From positions 1 through 46,240 of the forward strand of contig JAFIGD010000040.1 in the NCBI GenBank assembly GCA_020831625.1: DNA of 46,240 nt. The letters are read 5' to 3'. This stretch comes from Verrucomicrobiota bacterium (GTDB taxonomy: Bacteria; Verrucomicrobiota; Kiritimatiellia; SS1-B-03-39; UBA6053). Positions within the stretch are counted from its first letter, which is position 1. Each line of letters starts with the position of its first letter. A program made the position numbers and the translations under genes. The notes under the pieces are model-generated. The model was not told the DNA's origin. It ran no database searches and saw nothing but the letters and a program-made list of their open reading frames with translations. This document shows, piece by piece, positions 24,918-31,728 of this stretch.

Positions 24918-25114
24918 AGATTATGAATCGATTACTTGCTTCGATCTTTTTAGATGTTTCGAGAACGCCGGGCGCGTTCCGTTTTCCTGTTGCCTGATGT
25001 GTCATTCCATGCAACCCGCCGCAAGTTCCCTCTTTTTTTCCGCGCTTCCCCGTTCAAGGGGCGGCGTGTTTTTGTTCCTGTCCTCTCATTGTTAACCTCA
25101 ACACGGAGTTTCTT

Positions 25115-25672
25115 ATCGCCAACCGACCTAAAAATCGCAATCAACGGTTCAATCGCGAGCCGGAGATCCGCCACAATAAATTTATTCGCGCCCGTGAAGT
25201 GCGCCTGATCGGCCCCGACGGCAATCAGGTCGGTGTGCTTGACACGCGCGACGCCATGAGAAAGGCCATGGAGTACGGCCTGGATCTGGTTGAAATTTCG
25301 CCCAACGCTGTCCCGCCGGTTTGCCGGATCATGGATTACGGCAAGCACAAGTTCGAGTTGGACCGGAAGAAAAAAGAAGCCAAGAAAAAGCAGTCCGTGG
25401 TGAAGGTGAAGGAAGTGAAGTTCCACGCGAACGTGGAGGAGCATGACTACCAGACCAAGATGCGGCATCTGCGCGACTTTATTGCCGACAACAACCGGGT
25501 GAAGTGCACCCTTTGGTTCCGCGGCCGCGAGAACACGCACACCGAACTGGGCGTGCAGCTGTTTGAGCGGATCATGGAGGAGTCCAAAGACATCGCCTTC
25601 GCTGAACAACCCCCGAAACTGGCCGGTAAGAATCTGAGCATGCTGCTGAGTCCCGGCAAAAAGAAAAACTGA
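25115..25672 (+). CDS. infC: Translation initiation factor IF-3, with an ATC start codon
   Basis: 185 residues. IF-3 binds the 30S subunit and proofreads start codons. The N-domain motif is IRAREVRLIGPDGNQVG, followed by LVEISPNAVPPVCRIMDYGK, a lysine-rich linker (DRKKKEAKKKQ) and the C-domain with CTLWFRGRE. I place the start at ATC 25115-25117, because ACGGAG (25103-25108) lies 6 nt upstream and the encoded N-terminus (ANRPKNRNQRFNREPEIRHNKFIRAREV) matches the length of normal IF-3. The first in-frame GTG at 25199 would delete the conserved N-terminus. Rare AUU/AUC-type starts are a known autoregulation device of infC. thrS follows after 4 nt. Confidence 0.93.
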   Translation: MANRPKNRNQRFNREPEIRHNKFIRAREVRLIGPDGNQVGVLDTRDAMRKAMEYGLDLVEISPNAVPPVCRIMDYGKHKFELDRKKKEAKKKQSVVKVKEVKFHANVEEHDYQTKMRHLRDFIADNNRVKCTLWFRGRENTHTELGVQLFERIMEESKDIAFAEQPPKLAGKNLSMLLSPGKKKN

Positions 25673-25676
25673 TTCC

Positions 25677-27503
25677 ATGCAAGATTCCCCCGTCGTGAAA
25701 GACGATCTGTACCGTATCCGTCACAGCCTGGCCCACGTGATGGCCCAGGCGCTCCTGGAAGTCCGGCCCGGCAGCAAGCTGGGCTTCGGTCCGCCGATTG
25801 ACAACGGATTCTATTACGATTTCATTTTGAGTGAGCCGCTGACCGAGGCGGACTTCAAGGAAGTCGAGAAACGGATGCGGAAGATCATCAATCAGGATCA
25901 GGTCTTCGAAGAGGAGAATCTGTCTTACGCGGACGCCATGGCGCGTCTGGAGGAGATGGGGGAGCCGTACAAGAAAGAGTACGCGCAGGAGTTGTTTGAC
26001 AAGAAGGGCATTGAGACGCTGCGGTTTTACCGCAACGGTCCGTTTCTGGACATGTGCGAGGGTCCGCATGTGCCGAGCACCAAAGCGATTCCGGCGGACG
26101 GGTTCAAACTGCGTTCGGTCGCCGGGGCTTACTGGCGCGGGGACAGCCGCAATGTGATGATGACCCGCATCTACGCCTGGGCCTACACGTCCAAGGAGGA
26201 GCTGAAGGCGGCGATTCAGGCGCACGAAGAGGCGCTGAAGCGGGATCATAAGAAGCTGGGCAAGGAATTGGGGATCTTTAAGATCGATGAGCAGGTGGGC
26301 AAGGGCCTGCCGCTGTGGCTGCCGAACGGCACCGTGATTCGGGATCAGCTGCAGCGTTATGTGGAGGAGCTGGAGTTCCGCGCGGATTACAAACGGGTGA
26401 CCACGCCGCTGCTGGCGAAAACCAGTTTGTACCACACCACCGGTCATTTGCCGTATTACAAAGAGGGCATGTTTCCGTTCATGGAGATCAAGGAAACCTC
26501 CCGTGAAGGCGGTGAAGTGGTGGAGGAATATGTCCTCAAGCCCATGAATTGTCCGCACCACCATCTTATTTTCGCGTCGGAAAAGCGCAGCTACCGCGAT
26601 TTGCCGCTGCGGCTGGCCGAGTACGGCATCTGTCACCGCTATGAGGATTCCGGCTCGCTGTCGGGTCTGCTGCGGGTTCGGGCGATGTGCATGAATGACG
26701 CGCACATTTACTGCACCGAGGAGCAGATTGAGGCGGAGTTCCTGGCGGTGATGGACATGCACAAGACGCTCTATGACAAGCTGGGGATTAAACATTATCA
26801 CATGCGGCTGTCGACCTGGGATCCGGACGATCCCAAAGGCAAGCAGAAGTATGTGGACAATCCCGAAGCCTGGGCGCGCACCCAGGATCTGGTGCGTTCG
26901 GCCATGGAAAAATCCGGACTGCCGTTCAAGGAAGTCAAAGGGGAAGCCGCGTTTTACGGGCCGAAAATTGATTTTCAGTTCAAGAGTGTGACCGGCCGTG
27001 AAGAGACGGCCTCCACCAATCAGCTTGATTTCGCGGTGCCGCCGCGGATGAACCTGGTGTACACCGATAAAGACAACACCGAGCGGCATCCGTACATTAT
27101 TCACCGGGCGCCGGCGGGAACGCACGAGCGCTTCGTGGCGTTTTTGGTGGAGCATTTCGGTGGCGCGTTCCCGACCTGGCTGGCGCCGGTTCAGGTGCGG
27201 GTGATTACGGTCAGTGATGATTTCCGCGAATACGCGGACAAGCTGGTGGCGGAGCTGCGGGAGCATCTGGTCCGCGCGGAGGTGGATCCGGCCCATGACA
27301 CCATGGGCAAGAAGATCCGCAACGCCGCCAAGGCGAAGATTCCGAACGTGCTGGTCATTGGTGAAAAAGAGCAGTCTGACGGAACCGTGACCTGGCGCCG
27401 CTACGGCGTCGAGGAGCAGCAGACGATGGCCGCCGGTGATTTTAAAGATGAAGTTCTGCGCCGCATCCGCGGGCGCGAACTGGATGCCGCGCGGGTGTTT
27501 TAA
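25677..27503 (+). CDS. thrS: Threonyl-tRNA synthetase lacking the TGS domain
   Basis: 608 residues. The usual 60-residue N-terminal TGS domain is absent; the protein starts directly with the editing domain, whose H16xxxH20 and C127/H131 residues are present (RHSLAHVMAQ, MCEGPHVP). In the class II core the zinc ligands are C292 (KPMNCP), H343 (NDAHIYC) and H476 (IIHRAPAG), with motif 2 CHRYEDSGSLSGLLRVR. The anticodon-binding domain includes FPTWLAPVQVRVI. It charges tRNA-Thr. It is in an operon with infC, in the order infC-thrS rather than thrS-infC, and is followed by repeat cluster 3 with a terminator-like hairpin. Confidence 0.97.
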   Translation: MQDSPVVKDDLYRIRHSLAHVMAQALLEVRPGSKLGFGPPIDNGFYYDFILSEPLTEADFKEVEKRMRKIINQDQVFEEENLSYADAMARLEEMGEPYKKEYAQELFDKKGIETLRFYRNGPFLDMCEGPHVPSTKAIPADGFKLRSVAGAYWRGDSRNVMMTRIYAWAYTSKEELKAAIQAHEEALKRDHKKLGKELGIFKIDEQVGKGLPLWLPNGTVIRDQLQRYVEELEFRADYKRVTTPLLAKTSLYHTTGHLPYYKEGMFPFMEIKETSREGGEVVEEYVLKPMNCPHHHLIFASEKRSYRDLPLRLAEYGICHRYEDSGSLSGLLRVRAMCMNDAHIYCTEEQIEAEFLAVMDMHKTLYDKLGIKHYHMRLSTWDPDDPKGKQKYVDNPEAWARTQDLVRSAMEKSGLPFKEVKGEAAFYGPKIDFQFKSVTGREETASTNQLDFAVPPRMNLVYTDKDNTERHPYIIHRAPAGTHERFVAFLVEHFGGAFPTWLAPVQVRVITVSDDFREYADKLVAELREHLVRAEVDPAHDTMGKKIRNAAKAKIPNVLVIGEKEQSDGTVTWRRYGVEEQQTMAAGDFKDEVLRRIRGRELDAARVF

Positions 27504-27510
27504 GCGGGGG

Positions 27511-27746
27511 ATGAGATGACTGCGCGGAACGGGGCGAGCCCGTTCCTTGCTTGTTTTTTTTGGGGGGCCGGGTCGTGGAATGAGATGATTCCGCTTCCCC
27601 AGCAAGCTGGGAAAGCGTGGGTGGGATGAGATGGCTGCGCGGAACGGGGCGAGCCCTTTCCTTGCTTGTTTTTTGAGGGGCCGGGTCGTGGAATGAGATG
27701 ATTACGCCTCCCCAGCAAGCTGGGAAAGCGCTTTTTCACGGACCAA
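27511..27746 (+). repeat. Palindromic repeat cluster 3 (A-B-A-B)
   Basis: ATGAGATG recurs at 27511, 27580, 27626 and 27693, giving units of 69, 46 and 67 nt plus a final B unit. The A units contain GGAACGGG/CCCGTTCC hairpins (the second with one arm mismatch, CCCTTTCC) followed by TTGCTTG and a T-run. The B units contain TTCCCCAGCAAGCTGGGAA. Further right, 27795-27864 is an inverted A module, preceded by a B-like palindrome ACATGAGC/GCTCATGT (27769-27786) with entirely different stem letters. Together they fill the 369-base gap 27504-27872, which has no gene. Confidence 0.88.
27526..27561 (+). terminator. Terminator-like hairpin of the first A module, after thrS
   Basis: GGAACGGG pairs with CCCGTTCC around GCGAG, then TTGCTTG and eight T (27554-27561). 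The T-run is a few nt further from the stem than usual. It lies 22 nt after the thrS stop, on the same strand. Confidence 0.6.
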
Positions 27747-27820
27747 CAATAAACGCGCTGTCAGCAAGACATGAGCTTGCTCATGTTGCGCAGTCATCTC
27801 ATATCAAGGAAACGTCCCCC

Positions 27821-27864
27821 AAAAAACACCCCGCAGGGAACGGGCTTGCCCCGTTCCCTGCGGG
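27821..27864 (-). terminator. Terminator of the metF-dtxR-hemW operon (inverted A module)
   Basis: A perfect 15-bp stem (27830-27844 with 27850-27864) with a 5-nt loop, followed on the minus strand by a T-run (27821-27826). It starts 8 nt after the stop codon of the last operon gene. Confidence 0.8.
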
Positions 27865-27872
27865 TATGAAAC

Positions 27873-28538
27873 TCAAGGAGCCTTCCGCATGAACAGAATC
27901 GCGTCGTCCTGAATTTCGATTTGTTGAACGATCCGTTCGAATTCGGCGCGTTTTGCGGGGGAATCGAAGAATTCGGCGGCGAGATCCTCGTTTTCGAGGG
28001 CGCGGCGCACGAAGCGGGGCAGTCCGAAGTTGCCGATGCGCATGTCGCGGAGCACGATGTTGATGCGATCCTCCTGACGGCGGATGCCGAGGGCGACCTG
28101 AACGGCGACGCGCTGGTCGTCATCCCCGACGCGGAGTTCGCCGCGGATGGTGTCGGGCTCCAGATGCAGGCGGACGATCTCCTCCAGTTCCGGATTGGCC
28201 ATGAAGAGAAGGCCGTTGAGTTCGCGTCCGGAGAGGATGACCGGGGTTTCGGTCCGGGGCTCGGGCGCGGCCCGGCCGTCGGTAAGCCCCAGCAGATCCC
28301 GTTTCCCGGTGAGCACCTGACGTTCGTCTTCGGTGAGTTCGAAGGGCGGGAAGGGGGGCTGATTGAGGCTGTTGCGCATGGCGCGGAACATAAAAAACGA
28401 GCTGATGAGCAGAAGCAACAGCACGGTGAGGCAGCCGCCGCAGCCGAAGAGGAGGCAGCTTTTGCCGGAGGAGGGTTTGGGCGGCGGGGGCGGCGGGGCG
28501 TTCGCGGGAACGGACGGCGGTGTGTGGGGGTCGGTCAT
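27873..28538 (-). CDS. Membrane-anchored protein of unknown function
   Basis: 221 residues from the ATG at 28538, which has AGGAG 7 nt upstream; the ATG two codons earlier sits too close to that site. It has a Pro-rich cytoplasmic N-terminus (PPPPPPKPSSGK), then a Cys/Gly-rich start of a transmembrane helix (CLLFGCGGCLTVLLLLLIS, about 28-47) and a soluble domain outside the membrane. The outer domain has alternating segments such as VILSGRELNGLLF and RVAVQVALGIR, somewhat like lipid-binding or LmeA-like sheets, but I cannot assign a family. It is the last gene of the metF-dtxR-hemW operon, 15 nt after hemW. Confidence 0.7.
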   Translation of the reverse strand: MTDPHTPPSVPANAPPPPPPKPSSGKSCLLFGCGGCLTVLLLLLISSFFMFRAMRNSLNQPPFPPFELTEDERQVLTGKRDLLGLTDGRAAPEPRTETPVILSGRELNGLLFMANPELEEIVRLHLEPDTIRGELRVGDDDQRVAVQVALGIRRQEDRINIVLRDMRIGNFGLPRFVRRALENEDLAAEFFDSPAKRAEFERIVQQIEIQDDAILFMRKAP

Positions 28539-28553
28539 GTTCATACTCCTTGC

Positions 28554-29708
28554 TTATACGATGTCACGGAAGAGGCTGTCGCTGATGAGATAGGCGGAGG
28601 GGCTGAGACGGAGGCGGTCTTCGGTCTGATGCAGCCGTCCGTCCTGAAGCCACTCCTCGCAGGTTTCGGGGGGGATGAGGGATTCGGGGGTGAATCCGGT
28701 GTCCCGGTGGAAATCGATGCGGGAAACGCCTTCGGTGAGGCGCAGTTCGGTCATGAGCCGTTCGCGGGCTTTGGGTTCGGGATCGAGGGTTTCCTGCTGA
28801 CGGTCTGGCGGGTAGCCGTGGAGCCAGGCCTGGGTCCAGGTGGTGAGGTCGGCGGGGTTGGACCAGCGGATGCCGAACTGATGGGAATGGGCGGAGGGGC
28901 CGCAGCCGAAGTAGGGGCCGCCGCGCCAGTAGTTGATGTTGTGGACGCATTCGCGTCCGGGCCGGGTGAAGCTGAAGAGTTCGTATTGTTTGTACTCGAG
29001 TTTGCGGAGGCCGCGGCGGATGCGGCGGTATTCCTGCTCGGTGCGGGTCTGGTCCGGCTCTTCGAGAAAGCCTTTTTCTTTCATTTCGGTGAAGGCGGTG
29101 CCGGGTTCGAATTCGAGGCTGTACCAGCTGATGTGGTCGGGACGGAGTTCGTCGATGGCTTCGAGATTGATATCAATGACATCTTTGCCGGCGTTGGGCA
29201 GAGCGAAGAGGAGATCGATGCTGAGGTTGGTGACTCCGGCGTCCCGGAGGAGATGAAAGGCCTCTTTGGCCTCTTCGGCGTTGTGAATGCGACCGAGGGC
29301 CTCGAGGGTGGGGTTGTCGAAACTCTGGATGCCCAGGGAGACCCGGTCGACACCGGATTCAATTAGAATTTGCGCGGTTTCGGCGTCGAGGGTTCCGGGA
29401 TTCACCTCGCAGGTGAATTCGGAGACGCGGGACATGTCCACATGATTATGAATGGTTTGGAACAGTTGTTTCAGGTCCTGCGGGGGGAGTTCGGTGGGGG
29501 TGCCGCCGCCGACGTAGAGGGTGCGGGGGCGATAGCCTCTGGGCAGGGCTTTGAGTTCCTCAGCCATGGCCTTGAGGAAGGCTTTGTGTTTGAGCGATCG
29601 GAATTCGCGAATCCGCTGTGAGACGGGGCCGGTCCCGAGGGGCAGGACATAAAAATCGCAATACAGGCAGCGACGCACGCAAAAGGGGATGTGCAGGTAG
29701 AGCGACAT
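28554..29708 (-). CDS. hemW: HemW-type radical SAM protein (heme chaperone / HemN-like)
   Basis: 384 residues from the ATG at 29708; an adjacent upstream TTG is possible. The radical SAM cluster motif C10xxxC14xxC17 is in IPFCVRRCLYCDF, followed by YVGGGTPTEL, EVNPGTLD and GVDRVSLGIQSFD, then the HemW signature region NINYWRGGPYFGCGPSAHS. HemW binds heme and is thought to deliver it to proteins; it is distinct from the coproporphyrinogen dehydrogenase HemN, which has an extra Cys in the motif (CxxxCxxCxC). It has F, not C, at the corresponding position (CDF), which supports HemW. It follows the DtxR-family gene immediately. Confidence 0.9.
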   Translation of the reverse strand: MSLYLHIPFCVRRCLYCDFYVLPLGTGPVSQRIREFRSLKHKAFLKAMAEELKALPRGYRPRTLYVGGGTPTELPPQDLKQLFQTIHNHVDMSRVSEFTCEVNPGTLDAETAQILIESGVDRVSLGIQSFDNPTLEALGRIHNAEEAKEAFHLLRDAGVTNLSIDLLFALPNAGKDVIDINLEAIDELRPDHISWYSLEFEPGTAFTEMKEKGFLEEPDQTRTEQEYRRIRRGLRKLEYKQYELFSFTRPGRECVHNINYWRGGPYFGCGPSAHSHQFGIRWSNPADLTTWTQAWLHGYPPDRQQETLDPEPKARERLMTELRLTEGVSRIDFHRDTGFTPESLIPPETCEEWLQDGRLHQTEDRLRLSPSAYLISDSLFRDIV

Positions 29709-29711
29709 CAA

Positions 29712-30233
29712 TCAGTCGTGGGGTTCGATGCAGATTGATTTGCAGAGTTGGCAATGCTCGGCGTCGCCGGCGCAGTCGGGATTCTGTTTGGAGAGCAGTT
29801 TGCGGAACGCATTGACCTCGGGGGCGGCGCTGCGCCAGGTGCGGATGAACACGGAGAGGCGGCGGCTGGATTCGATGCTGAGCAGGTGCTCGATTTTGCA
29901 GGCGTCGATTTCGGCCTGGTCGGGATCGACCCCCAGCACCTCGCCGAACAGGACTTCCAGGAGTTTGTCGTTGAGTTCCACGAGTTCCGCGAGGCGCTGG
30001 CCCTCATCGCTGAGTTTGAGAAAGCGGTTTTCATCCTCCACCACATAGCCCCGCTTTTTCAGGGGTTTGAGGGAGATGGAGCAGCTTCCTCGGGTGATAT
30101 TGAGCGCTTTGGCGATATCGGTGACGCGGGCATAGCCGTTGTCCTCGAGCAGCTGTTTAATGGCCATCAGATAATGGGCCGCGCTGTGGGTGATCTGATT
30201 GTCTTCGAATTCTTTCCACACTTCCTGGCTCAT
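29712..30233 (-). CDS. DtxR/MntR-family metal-dependent repressor with Cys-rich tail
   Basis: 173 residues. The N-terminal winged helix (about 12-75) reads HYLMAIKQLL, YARVTDIAKALNITRGSCS, PLKKRGYV, typical of DtxR-family regulators. The dimerisation domain has metal-ligand-like residues in E-DACKIEHLLS (about 108-119). The C-terminus ends with an unusual cluster C154-x6-C161-x2-C164-x3-C168, which could bind iron-sulfur, iron or zinc. No SH3-like third domain is present. It overlaps metF by 4 nt and is followed by hemW, so it may tie metal status to this operon. The cognate metal is not certain. Confidence 0.88.
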   Translation of the reverse strand: MSQEVWKEFEDNQITHSAAHYLMAIKQLLEDNGYARVTDIAKALNITRGSCSISLKPLKKRGYVVEDENRFLKLSDEGQRLAELVELNDKLLEVLFGEVLGVDPDQAEIDACKIEHLLSIESSRRLSVFIRTWRSAAPEVNAFRKLLSKQNPDCAGDAEHCQLCKSICIEPHD

Positions 30234-31141
30234 CGGGTCATCTCCATTACGGTTTGGGCTAGTTGATAGGACATGGCGGGGCGGATTTGATTAAGAATAT
30301 AAAGGTGAATGCCGGGGACGCCCTGTTGCAGCAGATCGACAATCTGTTCGGTGCACCAGAGGATGCCGGCGCTCATGGCGCGTTCGGGATGGTCCCCGGC
30401 GTTTTCAAGGCGTTTCACAAGTTCGGGGGGCAGAGCGGCCCCGCACATGGCGGTGATGCGGCGGATCTGGCCGAGGGAGAGTGCGGGCATCAGGCCGGGG
30501 AGGATGGGCACGTGGATCCCGGCGGCGCGGCAGCGGTCGATGAAACGATAATACGAATCGTTTTCGAGAAAGAGCTGGGTGGTGATGAAGTCGGCTCCGG
30601 CGTCGATTTTTGACTTCAGGTAATTCAGTTCATTCTGGGGGCTGTCGGCTTCGGGATGGCCTTCGGGGTAGCCGGCGACGCCGAGACAGAAATCCGGGTG
30701 GCGTTCTTTGAGGAGCTTCACCAGATCGCGGGCGCAGGCCAGGCCGTCGGAAGCCGGAATAAAGGCGGTTTGTCCTTTCGGCGGATCGCCGCGCAGGGTC
30801 ATGATGTTGCGAAAGCCGTCATCCCAGATGCGGTCGGCGAGGGCGTTGAGGTCGTCGAGACTGGAGCCGACACACGTGAGGTGCGGCATAACCGGGCCGT
30901 AGCGGAAGCGGCGCAGCAGGGCGGCGATTTCGAAGGTGAGGTTGCGGGTGGAGCCGCCGGCTCCGTAGGTTACGGTGACGAAATCGGGCGCGGTGTGCAC
31001 CAGCCCCTCGACAGCCTCCTGCAGGGAGATCATGCCGGCTTCGGATTTCGGCGGGAAAAACTCGTAGGAGAGCAGGGGGCGTTCGGCGGCGGCGAAGCGC
31101 TCGCGCAGCGGGGGGTCAATAAAAGGGGACTCGTTGGACAT
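30230..31141 (-). CDS. metF: 5,10-methylenetetrahydrofolate reductase
   Basis: 303 residues, the normal MetF size. It reduces methylene-THF to methyl-THF with FAD, supplying methionine synthesis. Visible motifs are YEFFPPKSEAG near the start with the catalytic Glu, VTYGAGGSTR, HLTCVGSS, NIMTLRGDPPKGQ, VAGYPEGHPEA and DFITTQLFLEND. It is the first gene of the four-gene operon. The ATG follows CCCC with no Shine-Dalgarno sequence. A TTGCCT-17-TAAAAC promoter ends 8 nt upstream, just after the HU terminator. Confidence 0.95.
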   Translation of the reverse strand: MSNESPFIDPPLRERFAAAERPLLSYEFFPPKSEAGMISLQEAVEGLVHTAPDFVTVTYGAGGSTRNLTFEIAALLRRFRYGPVMPHLTCVGSSLDDLNALADRIWDDGFRNIMTLRGDPPKGQTAFIPASDGLACARDLVKLLKERHPDFCLGVAGYPEGHPEADSPQNELNYLKSKIDAGADFITTQLFLENDSYYRFIDRCRAAGIHVPILPGLMPALSLGQIRRITAMCGAALPPELVKRLENAGDHPERAMSAGILWCTEQIVDLLQQGVPGIHLYILNQIRPAMSYQLAQTVMEMTR

Positions 31142-31149
31142 GGGGAATT

Positions 31150-31178
31150 GTTTTACGACAGCAAAGGGGAAAAGGCAA
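31150..31178 (-). promoter_or_regulatory. Candidate promoter of the metF operon
   Basis: On the minus strand TTGCCT and TAAAAC are 17 nt apart, and the -10 ends 8 nt before the metF ATG. It begins right behind the T-run of the HU terminator. Confidence 0.5.
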
Positions 31179-31180
31179 AA

Positions 31181-31207
31181 TAAAAACCGCGACGGGAACC
31201 GTCGCGG
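31181..31207 (-). terminator. Rho-independent terminator of the HU gene
   Basis: On the minus strand a 9-bp stem CCGCGACGG/CCGTCGCGG with a 3-nt loop is followed by TTTTTA. It lies 30 nt after the HU stop. Confidence 0.92.
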
Positions 31208-31236
31208 CTTCGGGTATGCGATCTTAAAGGATCGAC

Positions 31237-31527
31237 TTAGCCAACGATGGCGTCTTTGGCCGCTTTGGCGATGCGGAACTTCAAGACTTTTTTGGCGGGG
31301 ATTTTGATGGTTTCGCCGGTGGCGGGGTTGCGGCCCGTGCGGGCGGCGCGGTTCTGAACCACCAGTTTGCCCAGACCGGGGATGGTGAAGCCGACTTTGG
31401 CCTGTTTGTAAGAAAGCTCAACCAGCGCTTCGAGAACGGCGGTGACATCCTTTTTGGACAGTTCGGTTTTTTCAGCCAGTTCGGCGATGGTTTGCGTTTT
31501 GGTCAGGGGCTTTTTCGTTGCTGCCAT
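31237..31527 (-). CDS. HU-family histone-like DNA-binding protein
   Basis: 96 residues. The HU/IHF fold signature is in IPGLGKLVVQNRAARTGRNPATGE followed by IKIPAKKVLKFRIAK; the GRNPATGE arm inserts into the minor groove. It compacts and bends DNA. An AAGGAG site lies 9 nt before the ATG. The leader contains a small hairpin, GAGAGAC/GTCTCTC (31566-31572 and 31582-31588), which might influence mRNA stability or translation. A strong terminator follows. Probably a single-gene, highly expressed transcript. Confidence 0.94.
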   Translation of the reverse strand: MAATKKPLTKTQTIAELAEKTELSKKDVTAVLEALVELSYKQAKVGFTIPGLGKLVVQNRAARTGRNPATGETIKIPAKKVLKFRIAKAAKDAIVG

Positions 31528-31728
31528 GTTTGTATTACTCCTTTGAGGTTACGGTATAAACTCCCGAGAGACCCTACATGTGTCTCTCCCGGATGCGCCC
31601 TATGTTTCCTGACTGAAATCACGTTTGCAACTCTAAAACCTAAGAAAATGAGGGTTATTTCAGGTTTATATGAGAGAATCCTCAGAAAAACGGATTTTTC
31701 GGGGGGCAGATGTGAGCGCGCGTGACGT

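Noticed and set aside
24918-25114. T-box or other riboswitch before infC-thrS
   Set aside because: I could not find a T-box bulge, a specifier stem or an antiterminator/terminator pair in the leader.
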